Positions 1 to 4,957 of a stretch of 6,880 nucleotides of DNA are shown piece after piece; within the stretch, counting starts at the first letter, position 1, and every line of letters starts with the position of its first letter. This DNA comes from Anaerolineae bacterium (GTDB lineage: Bacteria > Chloroflexota > Anaerolineae > UBA1429). The stretch is from contig SKLG01000111.1 in the NCBI GenBank assembly GCA_007123335.1, positions 1-6,880 of the forward strand, given 5' to 3'. Made by a program: the position numbers and the translations under genes. The notes below the pieces were generated by a model. The model saw only the letters and a list, made by a program, of their open reading frames with translations, had not been told where the DNA came from and made no database searches.

Positions 1-458
1 AGCAGATCGCGGCCATCTTTGAGGACACGGCGAACAATGAAAAAGAGCATGCCGAGATGTTCTTCAAGCAGCTCGAGGGGGGCGATGTACAGATCGAGGC
101 GGCCTACCCCGCCGGGGTGATTGCCGATACCGCCACCAACCTCAAGGCGGCTGCCGACGGCGAACGCCTTGAGTGGACGACGCTGTATCAGGATTTCTCC
201 AAGGTCGCCCGTGAGGAAGGGCTGCCCAAGATCGCGGCCGTGTTCACCGAGATCGCCGAGGTTGAGGAAGAGCATGAGAAGCGCTATCGCAAGCTGCTGC
301 AGAACGTGGTCGAGGGCAAGGTGTTTGAGCGCGACGAGGTCGTGAGTTGGCGCTGCCGCAACTGTGGCTATGTGCACGAGGGCAAGTCGGCGCCCAAGGT
401 GTGTCCCGCCTGCCTCCATGCCCAGGCTTATTATGAACTGCTAGCCGAAAACTACTAG
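1..458 (+). CDS. Rubrerythrin, 5'-truncated by the window edge
   Basis: Rubrerythrin is a cytoplasmic non-haem diiron protein that reduces hydrogen peroxide in anaerobes and microaerophiles. The reading frame is open from base 3, giving 151 visible codons; about 40 N-terminal residues, including the first helix with its iron ligand, should lie to the left. Diiron ligand motifs are visible as EKEH (bases 39-50), ERLE in the third helix (about 165-176), and EEEHEKRY in the fourth (about 264-287). The C-terminal rubredoxin-like domain has two CxxC knuckles, CRNC (354-365) and CPAC (402-413), which bind the FeS4 electron-transfer iron, and ends in the family-typical HAQAYYELLAENY. The stop is TAG at 456-458. 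The ATG at 55-57 region is internal, since upstream coding matches the family. No convincing terminator follows before the SRP RNA promoter. The family call is secure; the physiological partner is not shown. Confidence 0.95.
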   Translation, partial: QIAAIFEDTANNEKEHAEMFFKQLEGGDVQIEAAYPAGVIADTATNLKAAADGERLEWTTLYQDFSKVAREEGLPKIAAVFTEIAEVEEEHEKRYRKLLQNVVEGKVFERDEVVSWRCRNCGYVHEGKSAPKVCPACLHAQAYYELLAENY

Positions 459-490
459 ATAGAGCCTAACTCCGGGTGTAGCATTTTCTT

Positions 491-519
491 TTGACAAATA
501 ACGATGTGTATGGTAATAT
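491..519 (+). promoter_or_regulatory. Sigma-70-type promoter of the SRP RNA gene
   Basis: The -35 box is a consensus TTGACA (491-496), followed by a 17-base spacer and a -10 box TAATAT (514-519). TG at 511-512 lies one base before the -10 box, giving an extended -10 element. Transcription should begin near 524-527, exactly where the 5' strand of the SRP RNA terminal helix starts. The fit between the promoter and an independently recognised RNA start supports both calls. Confidence 0.88.
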
Positions 520-523
520 GTTG

Positions 524-797
524 ATGGTCGTGCTAGATGGGGAACTAGCGGTGCCCTGTACCCGCAAACCGCTCTAGCGGGATCGAATTCCCTCTCGCGG
601 GATGATCCCAGAAGCCGACTCGAGGCCAAGTGGTGTTGAGGGTTGGGTCCCACGCGGCAAAGATCTGCGAACTCCGTCAGGTCCGGGAGGAAGCAGCGGT
701 AAGCAGAGCCCTTTGGGCGACGTGGGGGCGCCTGGCCTGAGCAGGCTGGTCGCGATACGCTTCTGCAGACATCACAACAGAGGGTGCACGACCATAG
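524..797 (+). ncRNA. ffs: Signal recognition particle RNA, bacterial large type with Alu domain
   Basis: This is the RNA scaffold of the SRP, which with Ffh targets nascent membrane and secreted proteins to FtsY and the translocon. The S-domain tip at 676-697 is nearly identical to the universal domain IV: GTCAGGTCC, a GGGA tetraloop (685-688), then GGAAGCAGC. Its base is closed by TCTGC (664-668) with GCAGA (703-707). The RNA ends pair perfectly over 10 bp (524-533 with 786-795). The 5' part resembles the Bacillus scRNA Alu domain: a stem CCCGC (561-565)/GCGGG (577-581), with AGCGGT (547-552) complementary to ACCGCT (568-573) as an interlocking loop-loop contact. The long central helix includes CCCACG (649-654) with CGTGGG (721-726). 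The length of about 270 nt matches the Bacillus large form rather than the 114-nt E. coli 4.5S RNA. Exact ends are uncertain by a few bases. Confidence 0.93.
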
Positions 798-824
798 CGT
801 TGTACCCAACGCATGATCGCAACG

Positions 825-850
825 GAGGCGGGCTGGGTCCCGCCTCTTTT
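825..850 (+). terminator. Rho-independent terminator of the SRP RNA gene
   Basis: A perfect 8-bp GC-rich stem, GAGGCGGG (825-832) with CCCGCCTC (839-846), encloses a 6-base loop and is followed by TTTT (847-850). It lies about 28 bases past the mature SRP RNA end, so the primary transcript probably needs 3' trimming. The T-run is short, so some read-through into the flavoprotein gene is possible. Confidence 0.85.
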
Positions 851-905
851 CGTTCGCCACGCAGCCGGTCTGTAAACGCCAGAGGAAGGGGCGAGGTCGC
901 AACGA

Positions 906-2177
906 ATGGAACGCCGGATCGCCGTTATCGGCGGAGGCGCCGCAGGCATGATGGCCGCTGGAAGGGCGGCCGAGGTGCTACGCCAGGAGAGAGACGACGC
1001 CCAGGTTCTGCTCCTGGAAAAGATGCCACGGCTGGGAACCAAACTACGTATTACGGGCAAAGGGCGCTGCAATATCACCAACGCATGCGAGATACGCGAG
1101 TTTCTCGATCATCTTGGCCCCCATGGCATCTTTCTCCGCAATGCCGCAGCGCGCTTTTTCGTCGAGGATACGGTGCGCTTTTTTCACGCCCATGGTGTGC
1201 CCACCACGACGGAGCGCGGTCGACGCGTATTTCCCATCTCCAATGACGCCAACGATGTGGCCGAAGCGCTGCGTCGTTATTGTGTGGATCATGACGTCAT
1301 CCTGCATCTCGGCGCCCCGGTTGTAGGGCTGGAGCCCGTAGATAGACAAGGATGGCGGATCATGTTGGGAGATGAGGAGCTAACAGCCGAGGCCGTGGTC
1401 CTGGCCACCGGCGGCCTTTCCTATCCGGGCACCGGCTCCACCGGAGACGGTTATGGCATGGCTCACGCTCTGGGGCATACGGTGGCTCCGCTTCGTCCTG
1501 GGCTGGTGCCGCTAGTCACCGCCGAGGCGTTTGTTCCGCGTTTGCAGGGCCTCAGCCTGCGCCACGTTCGCGCAACGCTAACCCAGCAGGGGCGCGAACT
1601 GGGCAGCGAGTTTGGCGAGATGCTTTTTACCCACTATGGCGTGTCAGGACCCATCATCCTAACCCTCAGCTCTCAATTGGGCGATGCGTTGCAGGCAGGC
1701 CCGGTGGAGTTGTGCATCGATCTCAAACCCGCCCTGGACCGTGAGACCCTCGATCAGCGGCTATTGCGTGAGCTGCGCGCGCTGGCACGGGGCCACTATC
1801 AGCGGTTGCTCCAAGAATTGTTGCCCAAAAGCCTTATCGAGGTCTTTGCTCAGCGCAGCGGCATTAGCCTTCAGGCCTCTTTGGGCCAGTTCACAGCGGA
1901 GCAGCGCGAGCGGGTGATCGAATTGCTCAAGGGCTTTTGCCTCACGGTAGTGGGCACTCGACCTATTGCGGAGGCCATCATCACTCTAGGCGGCGTGGCC
2001 TGCGACGAGATTGTGCCCCAAACGATGGCGTCGCGCTTGCACCGGGGTCTCTACATCGTCGGTGAGTTGCTCGACGTCGCCGGTGACACCGGAGGATACA
2101 ACCTGCAGATCGCGTTCACAACCGGCCATGTGGCGGGTGAAAGCGCCGCTCAGGCGCTGCTGGAAAATGGGGGCTAG
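906..2177 (+). CDS. HI0933-family (YhiN/BaiN-like) FAD-dependent oxidoreductase
   Basis: This 423-residue soluble flavoprotein belongs to the HI0933/YhiN family (about 400 residues), which NCBI labels BaiN/RdsA-like. The physiological substrate of most members is unknown, so none is assigned. The N-terminal Rossmann dinucleotide-binding motif is VIGGGAAG (residues 7-14), with EK at 38-39 at the end of the second strand. Family signatures follow: RLGTKLRITGKGRCNITN (42-59), LATGGLSYPGTGSTGDG (166-182), MLFTHYGVSGP (239-249), TRPIAEAIITLGG (351-363) and GELLDVAGDTGGYNLQ (386-401), the last closing the FAD site. The protein looks full-length and intact. The ATG fits because the Rossmann strand begins within four residues, and GAGG (893-896) sits 9 bases upstream, with AGGAAGG at 882-888 as an alternative. 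It is first in a cluster with the YabE-like gene and rsmA. No clear promoter of its own is visible. The family call is firm; the biochemical role is open. Confidence 0.93.
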   Translation: MERRIAVIGGGAAGMMAAGRAAEVLRQERDDAQVLLLEKMPRLGTKLRITGKGRCNITNACEIREFLDHLGPHGIFLRNAAARFFVEDTVRFFHAHGVPTTTERGRRVFPISNDANDVAEALRRYCVDHDVILHLGAPVVGLEPVDRQGWRIMLGDEELTAEAVVLATGGLSYPGTGSTGDGYGMAHALGHTVAPLRPGLVPLVTAEAFVPRLQGLSLRHVRATLTQQGRELGSEFGEMLFTHYGVSGPIILTLSSQLGDALQAGPVELCIDLKPALDRETLDQRLLRELRALARGHYQRLLQELLPKSLIEVFAQRSGISLQASLGQFTAEQRERVIELLKGFCLTVVGTRPIAEAIITLGGVACDEIVPQTMASRLHRGLYIVGELLDVAGDTGGYNLQIAFTTGHVAGESAAQALLENGG

Positions 2178-2179
2178 GA
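2176..2179 (+). promoter_or_regulatory. Ribosome binding site supporting the TTG start at 2187
   Basis: AGGA (2176-2179) overlaps the flavoprotein stop codon and lies 7 bases before TTG at 2187. The first ATG in this frame, at 2232, has no comparable site before it, so the TTG start is favoured. Confidence 0.6.
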
Positions 2180-2186
2180 TTCTCTG

Positions 2187-3776
2187 TTGAAGCGGAAGCG
2201 TTCTGAGCACGACCATGAAAAAGCACCATCTATGCACGAGGGGTTTTTGCCACGTTGGCTGCCGGCCTGGTCGGTGTGGCTCATGGGCATCCTGCTCGTG
2301 ATGGCGGCCATCGGGATGGGTTTCTTTATCGGCACCCAGCGCGTCGTTCGTCTGGAGATCAATGGGGTGCATTTTACCCACCGTACCCATCAGACAACGG
2401 TGACTGGCGTTCTCGACGAACTGGGCATTGTCTTGCACTCCGCGGATATCTTGGAGGCGCAGGCGTCATCGGTGCTCTTGTCTGCTCAACTGCCGGGCTC
2501 CTCAGAGGGTGGCCGGCAGTTGCTTGCCTCGACGTTGAACAATGATGACCCGATCGTCGTGCACATCGCTCGGCCGGTGTATGTGTTGCACGACGGGACG
2601 CTGAGCGCGCGGCGTATCCACGCCCAGGGTGTAGGCGAGGCGCTCAGGGAGTTGAATGTCTCGATTGGTGCGCATGACCAGCTCTTTCTGAATCAGGCGC
2701 TCTGCAGTCTGGAGACCACATGGCCCGCGCCCGCCGCGGGCCGACACGTGACCCCGGCAGCGCTGGTGTCCGCCCTGCGCGAGCCGATGCGCATCGCGTT
2801 ACATCGCGCCATCGATGTACGGGTACACGATGGCGCGATAGAGCGCATCCTTCATACCACCGCCCCGACGGTAGGCGAGGCCTTGAGCGAGGCGGGAATT
2901 CCGATCCATGCCGCTGACCGGGTGCTTCCCTCTCTGGACAGCGGGCTCAGCGTTGCACTGACGGTGCATATTCAACGCTCCACGCCCCTGTTCGTCGACA
3001 TCGGCGGCCTGGTCACCATCGTGCGCACTCGGGCCACTACGGCAAGCGCACTGTTGGATGAGCTGGGATTGACTCTAGACGCCTGGGACTATGTCTTGCC
3101 CGATCCCAACGCGTCCATCGAGGAGGGGATGCGCGTCTCTCTGGTGCGGGTGCACGAGGAGCGATATGTAGAAGAGACGCCCATCGGCTATGAGATACGC
3201 TACGAGCCCGATCCCGCTCTGGACATCGACAACCGCGCCGTAAGCACCTGGGGTCGCGAGGGCGCCCACCGGCGCCTTGTCACCGTGCGCTATGAGAACG
3301 GGCAGGAGCTCTATCGTAGTGAGCAAGAGAGTTGGATCGCCCAAGAGCCGATTGATCGGGTGATCCGCTATGGCACCAAGATTACGGTGCGCACCTTGCA
3401 GACGGCCTCAGGCCCCATTGAGTATTGGCGCCATCTGCGCATGCTGGCCACCTCATACAGCCCCAGCACAGCCGGGGTATCCCGCAGCGCTTCCTACTTT
3501 GGGCTCACCCGCCTGGGCATTCCCGCCAGCCGTGGCATGGTGGCGGTCGACCCTCGGGTGATCAACCTGCGCCAAAATGTATATGTACCCGGCTATGGTC
3601 AGGCGCTGGCTGCGGATACCGGCGGCGCCATCAAATGGCGGCGCATCGACCTCTGCTACGACGACCATAATCTGGTGCTATGGCATCGCTGGGTCGACGT
3701 CTATGTCATGACGCCCGTCCCACCCAGCGATCGTATCACCTGGATCATTCCCAATCAGCCGGTGGAAAGAGAGTAG
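2187..3776 (+). CDS. YabE-like cell-wall protein with DUF348 repeats, G5 and 3D domains
   Basis: This 529-residue protein is probably membrane-anchored, with the bulk outside the cell, and acts on or binds peptidoglycan. A basic N-terminus (KRKR) precedes one hydrophobic segment at about residues 27-49, read as an uncleaved anchor or signal. Four DUF348-like repeats follow at roughly 52-90, 122-166, 202-250 and 259-305; the last three contain the VxVxDG/LxxLG-type pattern seen in YabE and Rpf-like proteins. A G5 domain spans about 320-398, and a C-terminal 3D domain about 417-508. The three namesake Asp are in VAVDPRVI (D455), AADTGG (D477) and RIDLCY (D488). In the MltA/YabE class the 3D domain is a lytic transglycosylase fold, so a muralytic or wall-remodelling role is inferred. 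Start is TTG at 2187, 9 bases after the flavoprotein stop; ATG at 2232 would give 514 residues and keep all domains. The stop is 5 bases before rsmA, echoing the Bacillus yabE-rnmV-ksgA order. Confidence 0.88.
   Translation: MKRKRSEHDHEKAPSMHEGFLPRWLPAWSVWLMGILLVMAAIGMGFFIGTQRVVRLEINGVHFTHRTHQTTVTGVLDELGIVLHSADILEAQASSVLLSAQLPGSSEGGRQLLASTLNNDDPIVVHIARPVYVLHDGTLSARRIHAQGVGEALRELNVSIGAHDQLFLNQALCSLETTWPAPAAGRHVTPAALVSALREPMRIALHRAIDVRVHDGAIERILHTTAPTVGEALSEAGIPIHAADRVLPSLDSGLSVALTVHIQRSTPLFVDIGGLVTIVRTRATTASALLDELGLTLDAWDYVLPDPNASIEEGMRVSLVRVHEERYVEETPIGYEIRYEPDPALDIDNRAVSTWGREGAHRRLVTVRYENGQELYRSEQESWIAQEPIDRVIRYGTKITVRTLQTASGPIEYWRHLRMLATSYSPSTAGVSRSASYFGLTRLGIPASRGMVAVDPRVINLRQNVYVPGYGQALAADTGGAIKWRRIDLCYDDHNLVLWHRWVDVYVMTPVPPSDRITWIIPNQPVERE
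3764..3773 (+). promoter_or_regulatory. Ribosome binding site deciding the GTG start of rsmA
   Basis: The purine run GGAAAGAGAG (3764-3773), inside the last codons of the YabE-like gene, lies 8 bases before GTG at 3782. It favours that start over the far upstream ATG at 3680, which would overlap the preceding gene by about 97 bases. Confidence 0.6.
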
Positions 3777-3781
3777 CTGCC

Positions 3782-4675
3782 GTGGAAGTGACCTCTATCC
3801 TGAGGCGACACGGGATACAGCCTTCCAAAGGCCTGGGACAGAACTTTCTCGTGGATCCGCGCATCCAGCAGCGTATCGTCGAGGCGGCCGATCTCGATCG
3901 AGAGGACATTGTTCTCGAAATAGGCCCTGGGCTTGGTCTACTGACCAGGGAGATGGCCGCTCGCGCCGGTCACGTGGTCGCCGTCGAACTGGACCGCCGC
4001 ATGATCGAGGTGTTACAGGATACACTCTCTGGTCTGGATCACGTGCACGTGATCCAGGGAGACATTCTGGAGATCGACCCCCCGACGGCTATTATCCAGG
4101 CTCTGGGTTTGCCAGATGCGAAAGAGCTCGCGTACAAGGTCGTTGCGAATCTGCCCTACTATATCACCTCGGCGGTGCTGCGCCACGTGCTCAACACCGC
4201 GCCACGTCCTCAGCAGATCACCGTCATGGTGCAGCGCGAAGTGGCCCAGCGTATCGTGGCCAAGCCCGGTGACCTGAGCCTGCTGGCCATTGGCGTTCAG
4301 GTGTTTGGCCAGCCGCGCATCGCCTTTCGTGTGCCCGCTGGCGCCTTTTTCCCTCGCCCCAAGGTCGACTCGGCGCTGTTGCAGATCGATGTATACCCCG
4401 AGCCGCGAGTGCCTTTGGAGCAGCTCGACGCCTTTTTCACGGTGGTGCGCGCCGGCTTTGGCCAAAAGCGCAAGCAGTTGCACAATAGCCTGGCGAGTCA
4501 GTTACCTCTCCCTCACGACGTCATCCGCGATGCCCTGGAACAGGCGGGGATCGATCCGCGCCGGCGCGCCCAGACCTTGTCCATCGAGGAGTGGCTGGCC
4601 CTGCTAAACACCCTGCCCCAGTGCGGGACGAATGGGATGCCTTTGACGTCAGAGGGCACTGGCAAGAGTGGGTGA
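3782..4675 (+). CDS. rsmA: 16S rRNA (adenine1518-N6/adenine1519-N6)-dimethyltransferase RsmA (KsgA)
   Basis: RsmA uses S-adenosylmethionine to dimethylate two adjacent adenosines in the terminal helix 45 of 16S rRNA during small-subunit maturation. With the GTG start at 3782 it is 297 residues, close to the usual 260-300. The N-terminal motif is KGLGQNFLVD (16-25). The SAM-binding Rossmann motifs are EIGPGLG (46-52), VAVELD (66-71) and GDIL (93-96). The catalytic and base-binding motif is NLPYYITS (123-130). The C-terminal family signature FFPRPKVDSA occupies residues 189-198, followed by the small helical domain with FGQKRKQLHNSL. All key residues are present. It sits 5 bases after the YabE-like gene and is probably co-translated with it. 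The C-terminal tail past LALLNTL adds about 17 low-complexity residues. GTG at 3788 is a possible alternative start. Confidence 0.97.
   Translation: MEVTSILRRHGIQPSKGLGQNFLVDPRIQQRIVEAADLDREDIVLEIGPGLGLLTREMAARAGHVVAVELDRRMIEVLQDTLSGLDHVHVIQGDILEIDPPTAIIQALGLPDAKELAYKVVANLPYYITSAVLRHVLNTAPRPQQITVMVQREVAQRIVAKPGDLSLLAIGVQVFGQPRIAFRVPAGAFFPRPKVDSALLQIDVYPEPRVPLEQLDAFFTVVRAGFGQKRKQLHNSLASQLPLPHDVIRDALEQAGIDPRRRAQTLSIEEWLALLNTLPQCGTNGMPLTSEGTGKSG
4034..4057 (+). repeat. Perfect 24-base palindrome inside rsmA
   Basis: The half-site CTGGATCACGTG (4034-4045) is followed directly by its exact reverse complement (4046-4057) with no spacer. It encodes LDHVHVIQ in RsmA, just before the GDIL motif. The core repeats CACGTG twice. 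Any function is unknown; it may be chance allowed by codon choice. Confidence 0.5.
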
Positions 4676-4741
4676 ACGCACATCCCTGCTCGACAAAGAA
4701 GGCGCTGCCCTCGAATAGAAGGTGATGATCCCGCGATGGAT

Positions 4742-4770
4742 CTGACATGATCAGCATATTGATGCATAAT
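4742..4770 (+). promoter_or_regulatory. Sigma-70-type promoter for the kinase-regulator operon
   Basis: A -35 box CTGACA (4742-4747, five of six consensus) and a -10 box CATAAT (4765-4770, five of six) are separated by an ideal 17 bases. Transcription would start near 4776-4778, giving a leader of about 180 bases before the kinase ATG. The element lies 66 bases past the rsmA stop. A small dyad GATCC (4727-4731)/GGATC (4738-4742) abuts the -35 box, and TGATCA lies in the spacer (4748-4753). No activator or repressor site is otherwise recognised. Confidence 0.7.
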
Positions 4771-4957
4771 AAGAGCCATTCAAAGGGAAAGGGCAAGTGC
4801 CCATATCCGGTGTGTTCAAGACATCTCGTGCTCAAATCCCCCGCTGGAGAAGGCAATCTGGCCCAAGTACATCAAGCCTCGACAACGGCATCTTGTTGAC
4901 TGTGGCCCCTCCTTTTGGATAGGAAGGCATGCGTATCCATGGAAAAGGGGGAGGAGC
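4771..4957 (+). promoter_or_regulatory. Long untranslated leader of the histidine kinase gene
   Basis: No gene is supported in this stretch on either strand. It contains two small inverted repeats: GGGC (4791-4794)/GCCC (4799-4802) with a 4-base loop, and TGGATA (4916-4921)/TATCCA (4934-4939) with a 12-base loop holding GCATGC. The second hairpin ends 7 bases before a very strong purine-rich ribosome site, GGGGGAGGAG (4947-4956), placed unusually close to the ATG at 4958. No known riboswitch class is recognised. A weaker alternative promoter (TTGACT at 4896-4901) cannot be excluded. Any regulatory role of the hairpins is a guess. Confidence 0.35.

Noticed and set aside
459..490. Terminator for rubrerythrin
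   Set aside because: TTTTCTTTT is present at 483-491 but the bases before it offer no stable GC-rich stem.
441..902. 153-codon reading frame on the minus strand
   Set aside because: It lies over the SRP RNA gene, reads as low-complexity Arg/Pro/Ser-rich sequence without family resemblance, and is a by-product of the GC-rich RNA gene.
602..1246. 214-codon reading frame on the plus strand
   Set aside because: It starts inside the SRP RNA, passes through the terminator and out-of-frame through the flavoprotein gene; the Arg/Gly-rich product is an artefact.
3680..3781. Upstream ATG extension of rsmA
   Set aside because: It would add 34 residues unlike any RsmA N-terminus and overlap the YabE-like gene by about 97 bases; GTG at 3782 has a ribosome site and correct length.
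4727..4742. GATCC/GGATC hairpin after rsmA as a terminator
   Set aside because: The stem is only 5 bp and no T-run follows; it overlaps the next promoter's -35 box.
4513..4856. Two minus-strand reading frames (88 and 111 codons) across the rsmA end and the gap
   Set aside because: Both run antisense through rsmA, show no recognisable motif, and have compositions expected from the opposite strand of coding DNA.
4896..4923. Possible promoter TTGACT with a GATAGG-like -10
   Set aside because: The -10 matches only about half the consensus, whereas 4742-4770 matches five of six at both boxes with a 17-base spacer.
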